Notes: generated by a model not told the origin, from the letters alone. A stretch of 64,000 nucleotides of DNA from Epiperipatus broadwayi (GCA_028023455.1 JAQFVV010006305.1:2039001-2103000); one strand, 5' to 3'. Positions 25,371 to 37,896 are shown, numbered from the stretch's first letter. Program-made: numbers and translations.

Positions 25371-25701
25371 CTGGTCCATTAGAAGTGGCAGAACTAGCAT
25401 CGTGAGTCACTAAAATATATAAATCATTTAATTCTTGAAGCTCCTGTTGTAATTCCTGAAGTTTATTATTTGCTTTTTTTACTATACTATTTACATTAGC
25501 TAAACTTTTTTTATCGGTAGTAGCCTTCCGTAAATTTTCGGCACCTTCTTTAATTTTCAATTCTTTTCTAATTTCACGACGGATTTGTTCTTTGATCAGT
25601 TCTACTTTCTGTCGAATAGTGGAATCCGATAAATCCGGGGGTAACCCATATTTTAATCCTAAATCATGAAATGCAGCAGCTGAATGACGATTAGGATCAC
25701 T
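25371..25701 (-). CDS. PKN: Protein kinase N (PKN), second coding exon with HR1 repeat a
   Basis: Seen: the exon is bounded by an acceptor (ATTTCAG at 25708-25702) and a donor (CCAG then GTAAGT at 25370-25365). It has 331 nt, is open throughout, and ends in phase 1. It encodes residues 12-121 of the protein, following the 11 residues of exon 1. Residues about 37-110 form one long basic/acidic amphipathic stretch typical of the HR1 antiparallel coiled coil. It includes IRKELKIKEGAENLRKAT (about 55-72) and KKANNKLQELQQELQELN (about 86-103). Known: in PKN1/2/3 and Drosophila Pkn, HR1a binds GTP-loaded Rho/Rac and restrains the C-terminal kinase domain. Base composition is clearly higher in GC than in the flanks, as expected for a conserved exon. 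HR1b, HR1c, C2 and kinase exons are not in this window, so the gene is partial here. Confidence 0.93.
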
Positions 25702-25794
25702 CTGAAATTAATCAATACATCGTTCGAATTAATTACTTTTAATATAATAATTGCTTTTACAGCTATTTATTTTTAAATGCAAGGTATTACTTAC
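25702..25794 (-). other. PKN intron 1 (93 bp, GT-AG)
   Basis: Starts GTAAGTAATACC and ends TTAATTTCAG on the minus strand. It joins phase 0 to phase 0. It is very short, whereas the next intron shows no following exon in the remaining 25 kb of the window. Confidence 0.85.
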
Positions 25795-25827
25795 CTGAAC
25801 AAACGAAGTGGCCGGTTCTGTCGCCAT
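25795..25827 (-). CDS. PKN: Protein kinase N (PKN), first coding exon
   Basis: Seen: reading the minus strand, an ATG at 25827-25825 in a favourable context (AAAATGG) opens 11 codons, MATEPATSFVQ. They end exactly at a consensus donor (CAG then GTAAGT at 25794-25789), in phase 0. The start is chosen because the frame runs without a gap into the next exon, which is clearly PKN. The open frame reaches further upstream on the minus strand, but the short acidic/Thr-rich start suits the family better. Inference: this is the amino end of a Rho/Rac-regulated serine/threonine kinase of the AGC group, acting at the cytoskeleton and cell junctions. Alternative: the annotated start could lie in another upstream exon if a longer isoform exists. 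Confidence 0.8.
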
Positions 25828-26020
25828 TTTGTTCAGTCTTACGCTCCCTGGAGTTAAAATATAAGTCTCAAAACAATTAAAAAATCGTTTAAAGCGGTCC
25901 TTTACTTTATTAATTCTAAATATATATGTGTGCATCAAACCCGGGTAGTAAATCTACACGGGGTTAAATGGTAGCCCCCCCGCACAAATGATTGCGATCT
26001 CTCACTCCACTATAATAACA
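25828..26020 (-). promoter_or_regulatory. Probable PKN 5'UTR and promoter-proximal region
   Basis: This stretch immediately upstream of the PKN start codon is richer in G and C than its surroundings (a CCCGGG at about 25940 and a run of C near 25975-25981). A possible splice acceptor, TTAACTCCAG, ends at 25848. The exon with the ATG may therefore begin at 25847, with the 5'UTR continuing in an upstream noncoding exon. No TATA box or known operator is recognisable. The call rests on position only. Confidence 0.4.
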
Positions 26021-27470
26021 AAAAAAAAAAAAAATCAAATTAATTTTGTACGATGCTAGATTCACGTGATGTTGTGAATGTGAACCAATTAGAAATTTCT
26101 TTACACAATAGGTCATTGGGTTATTTAATCTGTCTAACGGGAATATCTGTGATTAATGTCTAAAGTTACGCTGACTGTTGATATATTCTAAATATTTAAA
26201 ATAGTTAATGATATACGTTTTTTTATTTTTTAACAAAGTAGTCAGCATTGTTTTTAATAAAATAGTTTCTTTTTGAACTTGCCACTTTTTTGGTTTGTTA
26301 TTAGCCTTCATTTAGTCATCTCTACTTCGTGCTTATAGGAATTGATTAATAAATTATAGATATTAATGTGATACTAATTGATAGTGTAAAAAATGAAGTT
26401 TACAGATATTTCTAATATACCATATTTGAATTAAAATTAATGGATCTTTTATTTGATAAAATATTTAATTATTTTGGAATTTATTTATTTTTCTAAACAA
26501 ACAAGATTTTTTTTTTTGTAAATGATAATTAAATAACTTGTAGGCGTTTAAATATTTTGATCCCGCAAATGAAAAAAACAACTTGGTTAAGAGTAATCAT
26601 TGTTTCAATTTAAACGGCTTTCTAAAATTCTACTTTAGCGTTAAATAAAGGATTAAAAAGTTGTAAATATTTTTATCGTAGGTAAAGTAGAGTTTTTAAC
26701 ATACTTCTATCGCGATTTAAAATAATAGTTATATTTTAGTTTATATGGGGCAAAATGTCTTGTTTTATTTGGTTTTTAACTCTAACTAAATTAGTATATA
26801 TTCCTCTGCATATTCCATAGAATTATGGTCGAATGCTTCCCAGTTTTAGTCTTTCGTTAAATAAAGTTTATTTGGTCAACTGAATGTAACTATTTTAATC
26901 AATTTACCATTATGGTGTTCTTATGTCCACATAATAATATTCAAATAATCGATCATTATATATTGTCAAATTTTTCTTATTAAAAAAAAAGAAATAAAAT
27001 CAGTTGTTGAACAAAAAAGGCAGCATAAAGTGATTATGATTAGGTTGTTATCTATTTTGAAGCAGTTATAATGAGTAGGATATTTCCTACATTTAAGGTG
27101 TATGTAGTATATCCAGGCCTGTAATGATAGAGTAGGCAAGCAGTTGAATACCAAGAAGTCTGATTGTTTGTTAATGGGAGTAAGAGATAATGTGCACAAT
27201 ATAGATATCAATTTATTTTAATCATTTTGAAATCTTAGTGAAAACTGTGATGGAGGCAATCAGCTATTGATTGATTGTCCATTTTATATCCACATAGAAT
27301 AATATTTTGTTTCCTAAAAAATGAAAAGATTTTCAGAATAAGTTCTTCTGGTCAGCATTATAAAATTCCAGGATGAAATACCTGTTATTTGTGTGCTTCA
27401 TCGCTTTGAAAATATTTTCCTTTTTTTTTTTTGTCAATTAAAGACTGTCGAATTCATTCCCAGCAAATTT
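26021..27470. other. Region upstream of PKN, no gene seen
   Basis: AT-rich. Minus-strand frame at 26966-27211 has a few polar residues but no recognisable family. A divergent upstream gene was looked for and not found. Confidence 0.5.
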
Positions 27471-27476
27471 TTTAAT

Positions 27477-27860
27477 GAAAATATTAATCAAAGGCAAAAC
27501 TCTCCATACAGTAGTGCCACCCTGTGCTAACCAGAGTAATCAATGGATGCCGGAAGGCTTTAGCATAAAATCCCTAACTAGTGCCTACTCATCCAATATC
27601 CCCAGACTAGTTTCTGGCTTGTGGCCATCATCAGTGAGGAGCCTTGAATCTGAGAGCACTGCATCTAGATCTTAGGATCGAATGCAACCCTCCAGCAGCC
27701 ACCTTTTAACTCTACTTTACTACAAAACTATGAGAATGAAATTGAAAACACAAAAATATGTTCAATCTAAGCTCAATAGCTTATATAGTCATATGGGTCT
27801 GAATTCAATTCAGCACCCATACAACAATTATGTGCTAGTATGAGATGGTGATCATGTGAA
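27477..27860 (-). repeat. Short interspersed repeat with hammerhead-like core, copy 1
   Basis: About 380 bp shared with copies at 39.5-39.95 and 40.0-40.44 kb, which lie in the opposite orientation. Landmarks: a GGCAAAACTCTCCATACAGT block at one end, ATATAGTCATATGGGTCTG at the other. On the minus strand, 27634-27611 reads CTGATGA, TGGC, loop CACAA, GCCA, GAAA. The following CTAGT can pair with ACTAG at about 27582-27578. The plus-strand 66-codon frame across it is shared in copies 2 and 3 but is probably a by-product of the repeat, since no protein family fits. Confidence 0.7.
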
Positions 27861-27864
27861 ATTA

Positions 27865-29285
27865 TTAATATTTATAAAAATTAGTCTTACTATTGCAAGT
27901 ACAGTAAAAGATTTTAGTACTGGACTATTAAATTCTTTTGCTGGACTTAATACAAATACCACTATTTATTTGTTTATTTCCAGATAATTTCGGGTGGGGG
28001 AGGGGGGATTATCTCAGAAACTTGATCTCTATGATTTTTGTTATGCAATATTCATTTTAAAAAAAAGTAATAATTAAATCAGCAAAAGAAAAACTATTTG
28101 AGGTTATGATGTTTTTTAATGCTGAAGTATAAAAACGTTGTTACTTGTTTCCAAATTCTTTTAATAAGAAATTAGAATTCATGCTTATTACTAAAAGACT
28201 AGTCATATTGGAATTAGTTTCTTATGTGTAGATTGACCAAATTTAGCATATTTTGGCTTGCTATTTTTTAACATTAGATCTGAATCTTTAATAATTTCTG
28301 AATCCATTTCAGAAATTATTAAATATTAATTCCATAAATGAAGAATTGATAATTAAAATTACTTTATTAAACACTTAAGCATAATAAATAATGTGGTGTT
28401 CTTTAAAATTATATTAATAAAATAGTAATTATTTAAAAGAGATATTCTTATAGAGAGCTTTTGTGGTGTAATTGGTTTAATTTGCCACCATGTGTGAAAT
28501 TCAGCATATTTATATAAGTCTAAAAGTGAATTTATACTTAAGTATTTAGTTAATTATTTTAATCATTTATTATTATTTAGAATTTGTATTTTTTAACCGT
28601 TCAACTATTAAAAAAAATATAAAGAAAATGTAGAGATCCAGGAAATGAATTCATCAAGGGCTTTTTAAATTCTTTAATTCTGCAGTGTAGCCATAGCTTT
28701 GAACAGTCGTTAACAGTGTATTTTATAGTTGTGTTTGTTCATATTTATATAGATTAATAATTTATAAATATGACTTCAATTGTGTCTAGGAAATTCAATT
28801 TTAACTACCTTTATTGTTGAATCTATAAATGCATCTTGGGAGTCAGTTGTCGTTTCATGTGATTTTATTGATAAGTTTCGAAAATATGTGGAGGTTATTA
28901 AGTACATTTATAAAAAGAAATTTGTTTGGAACATCATAAGAATTCCATTTTTTATGCCATAATTCTTTAATTGTAGATTCTTGGTTGGACATCATTCAAA
29001 GAGGGATCTTAATTTGAGACAAGTTTTGACGGCCAATTTATATCTTAAGTTTATTGTCTAGTCTGATCTTTTTGACAGATTTTTATACATTTTCTATAAA
29101 ATAATTTTGTGGAGGAATATGTGAAAGAAAAGGAAGCCACTGCAAAGGAATAGACTTGAGTGCACCAATAATATTTCTCATGGTACTATTCAACTGAGTA
29201 CCCAAAAGTTTAATGTGGAAACTTTTTTTTCTAAACAGGGGGACGGAATTTATTAGCAGATTATACTCATGCTAAGGAGATATCC
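27865..29285. other. AT-rich intergenic sequence
   Basis: Nothing coding is recognised. A G-rich patch (GGGTGGGGGAGGGGGG) is at about 27992-28007. Confidence 0.55.
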
Positions 29286-29299
29286 TTTAAAAATTTTGA

Positions 29300-30500
29300 T
29301 GTGATGTGATGTGCTATGGCTTCTCCTTTATCGAAATCAGGAATCTCTCAGCCACTATTTCCAGAGAAACCTATTAAAGACTTTTCCTTCAACTTTTCAT
29401 TCCCCACCCTAAATTTCTCTCATTTCTCTATCCTACTCCATCCTATTTCCACAACATCACCTTTATCCACTCTATAGCCTTTATATCGAAATCTTCCTTT
29501 ATCTTTTTCCAAACCCAGTATAAAAACCAAGAACCCATTTTCTGTATAATCACTTTGTTTATATTTATTCTCCCACAACTTTATCACTTGTACACTTTCT
29601 GCTTGTAAGCATTAGCAAATGCCTAACATTTTCCATGCCTTCCTTATATAACTTGCAGACTAAATCACCCACATTTCTCCATTTATATGTACATATATTT
29701 TTTTTGTTGTTAATGATCCTGCTTAAGCTTTAAACAGTAAACTACTATTATCATAAATTAACTCACACCCAATATTCTTCTTGCTTCTATATATATATAT
29801 ATTTAAGCTCTTTTTATTCTTCATACTAGTTCTGCAACTTCCTGATTTTTTTATTAATGGATCAAGTACACTAACATAAAGTCTTTAGCCAAATCTTCTG
29901 CATACCATACTACCTTTCTCACCCATCTTGTTGCCTGTTCTTTAGTTGTAACTCAATTAAATACCATTTTGGCTATTCTTTTACTATCCATAAATTGCAA
30001 TCTACCAAACTTTTTCATTTTGCTTTTTGTATCTCTCATATAAAAACTTGAGTATCCCCATTTCTTCTTGAATTGCCTCCTTTACCATCCACACATGGGC
30101 ATCTAATGTATGTCTTCCAACATCTCTTTGTACTTTTTCTAAATAATCTAAACAACAAGAACAGCTCTCCATTCTAGTATCATCTACAAAAAGTTTAAGT
30201 AATTATTGATTACCAAATGCATTTAAATCCCTATTATCAGACCATTTACTGATTCTTTCCTTTACCAATGATCCTTTGGATTCAAGATTGGAAATAATAC
30301 AGTCAGGCATCTAAAACTACTTTTAACTTCATTTTACCAGTTAAGCTGAAAATCTGAAACTCAAATCAAATCAGCTACAGTTTTGAACCCCAAATCAACT
30401 TGCTTAAACCACAATATAGATCTGATTTCAGGCCAGTAACTATATATTTTACTACCCTCAGTTCTGTAGAATGCTGTAACCCCTGTCAAGAAATGTTAAT
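29300..30500 (-). mobile_element. Non-LTR retrotransposon 3' part, decayed
   Basis: On the minus strand, 30290-30000 reads SKGSLVKERISKWSDN and then LEKVQRDVGRHTLDAHVWMVKEA and MGILKFLYERYKKQ. This is the post-RT region seen in many invertebrate LINEs (the wording resembles 'IQ..VGR..LGA....EA..G..GW..F'). From 29640 to 29300 comes a fairly open stretch (SDKVVGEYKQSDYTENGFLVF is partly readable) ending with a TGATGTGATGTG tail at about 29296-29312. The final 280 bp are shared with 35190-35470. RT catalytic motifs are not preserved here. Confidence 0.6.
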
Positions 30501-30509
30501 AATAAAAAA

Positions 30510-33500
30510 ATCACTTAACTCTTTTGCTCACACAGTGTGATAAGTTTAGAATGTCTTCTTACTCTAATGCCATTTACCACAGGCTTGATAAATCAGTAAT
30601 TACCATATGTCCTTCCTCAGCTAAAAATATTTTAATAATTTCGTTTAATATGATTTTCTAATTTTTAAAGTACTTACCAGTCCTATTTCATCTAAAAGTT
30701 TAACCTAAGCTACGCAATAAAAAATGGATATACTACAAAATAAAATGGATAGAAATTGTAATACAGTAAAAATATTTGAAATATTTATTGATACAGCTTT
30801 ATTAATATTTAACCGAAGAACTGTTCTGGTACATAAAAACCACAGCTCGGACATTATAGGAGTCTAATGAAAAAATTGGAGACGCATTATTATGCATAAG
30901 TTTATTCAAGATTTATTTTTAAATGGTAATAAGATAATTATATATTGCATGAATTATTTTATATAGTATGATATTCAAAGGAATAAAATGTTATATCCTT
31001 TCTAAAGGTAACATTTTTTTTAAAAAAATATTTTCGAGTGCAAAATTTAAGAAAGAACCCAGGAGATTATGTTATAGAAGTGTTTTTGATATTAAAATAT
31101 CCGTTCTTCGAATTATTTAAAATGTACTTGGAAAAGATTTGTTCAAAAGTATTTGAAGTTTTTTATTTTAAAAGAGATTTATAAAATACCAAATGAAAGT
31201 TTTAAATGTACCCAGAAGGAAACATAGATAAAAAAAAAAAAGTGAACACATAGATGAATAAAAAAAAAATGGATCCATGGAAATACAAAAATAGTACTGA
31301 AAAGTTTATCGAGTATTTTAAAATTAAATTAGATGGATTGATGCATCGGATACGCAGAGAATATTGGTAGAGAAGATTAAGAAGCTTCATGGGATTATTT
31401 AATCATTATCGTCTTAAATTAAAACCAAGGATTATTTTCTAAATTTTACTAAATGGATTGATAATTATTTAATTTTAAACTTTAACGCGCTTGGAGAACA
31501 TTTTTAAAAACTCTAGAGAAAATAATAAGCATTTTGGACTTATCAGAACTATCATCAAGAAAATATGTAACTATAGTTTTGATTCTTTTATTTTGTTAAC
31601 CTAGTTTAAATCTAAATTTTATATAAGATTAGGAAAAACATAAAAACATTAATTTGTTAATATTAAAATCTTATAATATAACAATCTAATAATTTAGCTA
31701 AAAAATATTTTAATATAAAGTGTATGGGTATGAATTTTTTTTTTCTATATCTGCAATGCTCAAGTGGACAAAGGAAGCCTACTGAACACGATGACTAGAT
31801 AAAGGTTATTGGTAATAATAATAACTATTGATAATTTATAATGTATATTTTTTTTTGTTTTCTTTAGATCATCCGTAAATTGGAAGAATGAAGTATAAAA
31901 GTTTTTTTTAATTATATGTAACGCATTTTTATACAACATTTTAAAAACATTATGAGATAGAGTTGATCTGAAAATATGCATACGACAATTTTTTTTTTAT
32001 TATTTTTTTTTATTAGTAATATAATCCAACATGACAAATAATTATGTGATTCTTTTAAAATTTTTATGATATGGGATATTCAAATATTGTCTAAGTAAAT
32101 CGTATATGATTAAACATACAGAGCAATGAAGTAAGCAGACTTTTCTTATGGGATAGTAAGATTGTTTAACTATTAATGAATTTTATTTATTGTTTTTGTA
32201 AATGCAGACAGTTATTTTATCGATGTAAGATGTAGAAAAATCTTGAGAAATAATGTTGAGATAGTGGCTTGGAAGTACTATAGTTAGCTGGAAACCAAGA
32301 TGATGTATATTTAAGTAGGATATGATAAGGAATGGGAATAATATTTAGTCTTTATATGATTATCAGCATAGTTAACATAGCCCTATGACTGATACATATT
32401 TTATTTGGACAGTGTTTATATTACTTTAAATATTTGATGTTCTAATAAAGCTGAAGAAATAGCTTTAACATCGTCCCTGTACTAGAGGATATTAGGCAAG
32501 TCAATGTCCTACCTCTTCGCACTGTGCCATGATTTCGAGATATGTTAAGTATAATACTCTAGCTTTCTTCCTTAATCCTATGCATCTGTTTTCGCTATCT
32601 TTATTTCATGTAACTGCATCGTTTAGTAAGATATTTTAAAAGAAATGATAAATAATTTAGAACTTATGTTATACTATCGTTTTTTGTATAAGATTAGTTT
32701 AGTTGCTTATAAGGAGCAGAATGTTATAACTTAAAATTGAAGATCCAAAGTGTCCTAGGGAAAGAAAAGAATCATAAAATATATTTTGAATTTTATTTCG
32801 GAAATGAAATATAATTTTTTTTAAAATAAGATATCTAAACGAAGATATTTTTTTTAAAGTGATAATAATTTTAAAATGCTTTAGTATTATTTTTTTTAAG
32901 AGAAAAATAAGTATTGCATTTTTTTTTTTAATAATACAATAGTACAAAGTAGATTATGTAAACAATATGCATAGTATATTTTTGTTTATTGATTAACAGA
33001 AATCTATTAATGATTAAACTTATATCATACTAAAGTAAGGCTTAAAAAAGAATATATTATGATTAGTAAACATTGTGTGATAAATACTAAAATCTAGTAT
33101 TGAATTTTGGATAATAGTTTGTGTAACATCTTTGACTTTGCAAGATGAATTTTTTTTTTTAATATTTTGAGAAATACATACTCATTATAAAATTTTGTTT
33201 TCTATAGAATGTTTGTTCTAAATATGAATTTTTTTTAAAAATAGGATAGTTTAATAATATTAGAGATAAAATGCTGTTGCTAATAAAGTAGATAAATATA
33301 CTTGTAATAAGTTAACCATGATGAGAAACCAAATAATAACATTTTTTTTAAATTTTGTCCTAAATCTAAATAAAGACATGATTAAAATATAAATTATTAT
33401 TTTTTTTATAACTCGTAAATCAAACTGTAAAGTAAAAAAGGTTAAGGATATCCACTGTAAATAATGTAAATAAATTGTTTAGTTATTTATTGTTAGTAAT

Positions 33501-34470
33501 AAAATTTGTTAAATTTTGTTATTTTAAAAATTTTGTGTCAGAGTTGTTTATTTCTCCACATCGCTGCATGAAAACACGATATGTGCATAATAACTGAAAC
33601 AAATATATAGTTTTGCACAAAAGATAAATAAAGAATTATTTTAAGAATTTTAAATATTTTATTGGTATTCATTATAATTAAATAATCATAATCTTACATT
33701 ATTTATTGGTCATAAATCAGTTATCACAATATTATATTAAATTATATGCTATCAGTTGCCACACATATTTTGTATGTCAGATTATTAAAATGCTACCACG
33801 TATTTATTATATCATTACATGAAGAATATTATTATTGTTATTTATTATTATTAGTTTAAGTGTAGTAGATTATGACATAAAATCCCTTCTCATATTTTAC
33901 TACCGTATTTTTATTAACTTAGAATAAACTTTATGAACCTGAGATTATTTTATTGAGCTAGATTATTATTAAATAGAAGATTAAGATTTAATTATTAGTT
34001 TAATCTTAGTGAGAAGAAGTTATTAAAGTCGTAAGAATACTATGAGTTTGTTATTTGAAATAGTAATAAAAGGGGGGATAGTATTCTTATGCCATTGAGG
34101 TAGTATCCTGCAGGATATTGGCTCAATGTAATCTATCTTGTCGACTGTATTTTCACTTCAAGTCTCATGAAAATATTAAATATTTATTTAATTTTATTTT
34201 TATAAACTGAACTTTATTCATATTGTAAATTTGAGCTAGTGAAACATTTTAATTTTAGTACGGAATATTTTAGTTATTAATTATTAACTGAGATTATCCA
34301 AAAGTGAAGATACACATAATTACAAGGTCAGAATATATATATATAAAATACAAACATTTTAACAAATGCTTATGTTGAGAGTATTCTATGTAAATACATT
34401 TTAATTTATAACAAAAATAATTAATTCTATAGATATTACTTTTACCTACTTTTTTGTATTAATTGTAATA
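30510..34470. other. AT-rich intergenic sequence
   Basis: No gene, RNA or intact element recognised. 32470-32530 holds a GC-richer patch (ACTAGAGGATATTAGGCAAG) that does not fold as a tRNA by eye. A short hairpin lies at 34091-34126 (see rejected items). Confidence 0.5.
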
Positions 34471-34476
34471 TTTAAA

Positions 34477-34842
34477 TAAGGCTATAACCTTAGTACATTG
34501 CCTTGAGTGCTTAATTTATTACAAGAGAGACCTCTGCAAATCTAAATGCAAGATTTGACTTTATAAAGATAAGAGCGGCCCATTCTTATCTTCAACCTAT
34601 TTTTCTAATTATATAGGCAAATCTAAAGCATTTTGATTTGGGAGCATGAAGCTAATAAATTCTTCACTGATTAAGTCCACTATTTCTATTAAACATTAAC
34701 GAATGTGAAACATTTCAATTTACAACAACTTAATAATCAGATCTTAAATTTAGAAATATTTTGAATCAATATAAAGTTATAAATATTAATTCTTATTAAG
34801 CACAATATCAGCAAGTAATGCTTAAATAAGGCTATAGCCTTA
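34477..34842. mobile_element. MITE with palindromic ends, copy A
   Basis: Both ends carry the palindrome TAAGGCTATAGCCTTA or a one-base variant. They are bounded by TTTAAA on each side (34471-34476 and 34843-34848), a possible target duplication. The interior matches copy B at 48366-48737, for example GATAAGAG then TTATCTTCAACCTA and AAATCTAAAGCATTTTGATTTG. No coding capacity. The superfamily is unresolved; a TTAA-type target would suggest piggyBac. Confidence 0.65.
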
Positions 34843-34984
34843 GTTTAAACATAAACAGAAAAGATTCACACCAGTTCAATTTCCCTACTCCAACCTAATG
34901 ACTTTGATAACTTGAGATCACAATCATAGCTCATGAATCAATTTAGCCAAAGCCTAATACCAACTGTATCTGTTTATTGTTTTC

Positions 34985-35190
34985 ATTCAAATATATGTAA
35001 ATGTTGCCAGAGAGGCACTCCTAGACAGAGGAAGGTCAGCTTCTCCATCCAATTCACACCTATCACGAGCTACAGTTCATGCCTCCTCCCCCCTGTATCT
35101 CTTCTGGAATCCACAACAGCTGCCCTAAAAAGATCAAGGTCACAGTCTGACTGCACTCCAAGAACACTGAAGAGTACTCATTTCTTGTGA
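34985..35190. other. GC-richer patch of unknown origin
   Basis: An 85-codon plus-strand frame (34933-35190) crosses it, with Ser/Pro/Cys-rich text and no family resemblance. It lies directly next to the 3' end of the LINE fragment at 35190. It could be part of that element's 3' region or a separate repeat. Confidence 0.35.
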
Positions 35191-35470
35191 TGTGATAAAC
35201 TGTGATTTCTTCTTGTATGGAGTCAGGAATCTCTCAGAAACTATGCCCTGAGAAACTTGTTATCCACTTTACCTTCCCTTTCCATTCCCTGCCCTAATTT
35301 TTTTCATATTCTGCTCCATTCCATTTCCACAACATAATCTTTGTCAACTCCATGGCTTTATTACCTTTTCCCACATCCAGCATAAAAACCAATTATCCAC
35401 TTTCTGTATAATCATTTTGTTTATATTTATTCTTTCTCAACTTCATTATTTTGCAGCATAAAGTCAAGTA
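35190..35470 (-). mobile_element. LINE 3'-end fragment, related to 29300-29580
   Basis: Same block as at 29300-29580 and in the same orientation: TCAGGAATCTCTCAG, CCATTTCCACAACAT, then CTGTATAATCATTTTGTTTATA. It ends beside TGTGATGTGATAAAC at about 35188-35202. The two fragments are the 3' ends of one LINE family. Confidence 0.65.
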
Positions 35471-35479
35471 GTGCAACCT

Positions 35480-37220
35480 AGTTTTCCAAAGAGGTTAGTC
35501 CTAGAAATTAATTTTGGTCTAAATTTAGTAAAATGAGGAAAATTAGTTAGGCTATGATCCAAGATTACTTCTAAATATCATATGCTTGGATCAATTTTTA
35601 GCTATTTTTGGAAAAGGTTTTATTGAAATTATCTTATTGTTTAGATAAAATATTCATATTATTGTCTTTAAAAAAAGTCCAATATTTTTATTGAGAGACT
35701 AACTATTTCAGGAAAGAACTTCTTTTGAGAAGTAAAAGCAACACCATCAGCATAAATTAATTTCCTGCATTTATTTTAAGAAGATGGCTGGTGAATGTCT
35801 TAAATCAAGTAGGTGACAGAACTGAATCTTGAGGAAGATTATATTGTAAAATTTTGGATCTACAACAATAATTAATTAGTGTTCCTTGAATTTTTCTATT
35901 GGAGACCATTTTGTCATGTTAATTCATGATTTTCATACATTTAAAATTTTTAAAAACTTTTAGAATGCCATTTTTCCAAATGGAATCATAAGCTGAGATT
36001 AGATTAATAAAGAACATGCCAAGTTTTAGTTTATTTTGAAAGCTTTATTAAATATGAATTATTAAAAATAAAACTTGTTCACTGCAGCTTTTTTCTACCT
36101 AAACGCAGCTTGCACTATAGATAAATGACTGTAAACTACTGGAAAAATTCTTGTTAATATATTTCTTTCAAAAATTGTAGGGGATATATAAAAATGATAT
36201 TGGATAATAATTTTTTCGTTATTACTAGGTTTACTTGGTTTTAAGAATTCTATAGTTATACTTTTATGCTAAGTTTTTGGAAGAGTTTCTATATGAAAAA
36301 TGTTAGTGAATAGTTTTCCAACTTATGCTTTAAATTTAGACTCTATGTTTTTTTTAAATGTTGGGAAGTATATTATGCACTGCTGGGGCATTCCCTGATT
36401 TAACACCATCAAGTGCAAATTCAAGTATATCAATATTTAGAGATTTTCTCAGATTGATATTAGTGAAACATTGTGAAAGAGAAATTTTCAATTTTGCTCT
36501 AATGATTCTATTTGTCATTTTATCAATTTTGGATTTAGAAATCTGGGATTTAAGATTTGTTACTTCATTAGCAGTAACAATAGTTGTTCTTTTAGATGTA
36601 TTTTTACATCTATCAAACTTTTATAAAAATGGCCAAGCCTTATAACTAGATCTTGTAAAGTTTTGCTTTTCCATGATTTCTCATCATTTTTTAGGTATCA
36701 TATAGTGATTTTGCAAGTTTGTTCGACATTTCCAGATCATTAGTAGACCAAAATTTGGTGTAAAGATCACTGGTGGTTTTGTTCCAATCAGGAGTGAATT
36801 GTTTTAATATCCATGAGAGATAGATTCTCTGGGAGTTATTAATATGAGTTTATTAAACCTATCATATTAGGAGGGAATTGGAGGAAATCTTTTAATATTT
36901 ATGTTGAGATTCCTTAAATTTCATCCTAAATAGGACAATTTTCAATTATAAGAATGTGGATTCCAAGAGTGATTAAATGCTTTAGGCTGACTATGAGAGA
37001 AATGATATAATATTGGTAGTTCATAAGGTAGTGGTAAAACATTTTTTGTCAAAACATAAATCAGGAGGGTTTCTGTTCACATCTTCATGAATGGTTTATT
37101 CCTCTTTGCTTAATATCATAAAGTAAATGAATGTTGTTTAAATCCATCCATTCTAAAAGTTGATGATCTATTTGAAAATCATTTAATATCTCCAAGTACT
37201 ACTATCATAACTGAAATTAT
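35480..37220 (-). mobile_element. Jockey-superfamily-like non-LTR retrotransposon, decayed
   Basis: Minus-strand reading with frameshifts. Near 36410-36350: ALDGVKSGNAPAVHNILPNI, matching the 'K.GKAPG.D.I' motif that opens the RT domain. Near 36190-36100: SPTIFERNILTRIF and VYSHLSIVQAAFR, matching 'ISKIFER.L..R...Q.GFR'. Near 35590-35520: YLEVILDHSLTNFPHFTK, matching 'YLGV.LD..L....H'. The catalytic YADD box is not found, so a segment between about 35.65 and 36.0 kb is damaged or lost. Upstream (36.6-37.2 kb) is the linker after the endonuclease. The plus-strand 95-codon frame at 36358-36645 is the shadow of this element. Confidence 0.65.
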
Positions 37221-37224
37221 AAAT

Positions 37225-37890
37225 AAAGAATATCTAGTATTCATAATTTTTTTTTATATTATCAGTATAGTTAAATATACCATTCCATGTCATTTTATAC
37301 TGCCAATGAATATAGTAATTGCTGCAACCATTATTGAGATTAATTATTTTTGGAAATTAATGCACAAATTACCCAATTAATATTTAAATAGGGTTATGTT
37401 GGAAGAAAATTAAAAATTCATAATATTGTGACTTATGCATGCTGGTATTGCCAAATTAAACATTGATACACTATACTTTGTGAATAGAGAAATATTTCCT
37501 TGTGAATAAAAAATCATTGATGTTCGAATAAAGTTATTATCATTATTATGGTTTGATGAATAAAAAGTTAGAGGGATTATTATTTTCCAAAAGAGTTACC
37601 ATATAAATAAGTTGTTAAACATTTAGATAATTATTTCAATATGTACCCCTCAAAATGCATTATTCAGCTGCACTTCAGTAATCACAGTCAAGCCAGAGAT
37701 GAGAAAATAATAAACTTTGATGTAGCTTTTTATGAAATTACTGAAAATTGGATTTATGGGTCATTTGGCTTTTTTTAAAATTTTTCTGTAAAGAATATGC
37801 AGCAACAGTTTGAAGCAATACCTACTGAATGATATAGTCTAAGTCTCCAGTGACATGGATATATGTAAATCATGAAATAAATGAAATTAA
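37225..37890. other. AT-rich intergenic sequence
   Basis: No coding or RNA feature recognised. Confidence 0.55.
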
Positions 37891-37896
37891 AAAGAT

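Noticed and set aside
27475-27675. A 66-codon frame conserved in three repeat copies (27.5, 39.8, 40.3 kb)
   Set aside because: The copies are the same repeat, so similar frames are expected. The frame overlaps the structured core, and the differences do not favour synonymous sites by eye. Left as a repeat, not a gene.
34091-34126. TGAGGTAGTA inside a hairpin, recalling the start of let-7
   Set aside because: Only the first ten bases agree. The rest of the mature sequence does not match, and the hairpin is about 16 bp, far shorter than a pre-miRNA.
34933-35190. 85-codon Ser/Pro-rich frame in a GC-richer patch
   Set aside because: No family resemblance and directly beside a LINE end. More likely repeat-derived.
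36358-36645. 95-codon plus-strand frame
   Set aside because: It is antisense to a minus-strand reverse transcriptase segment with recognisable motifs.
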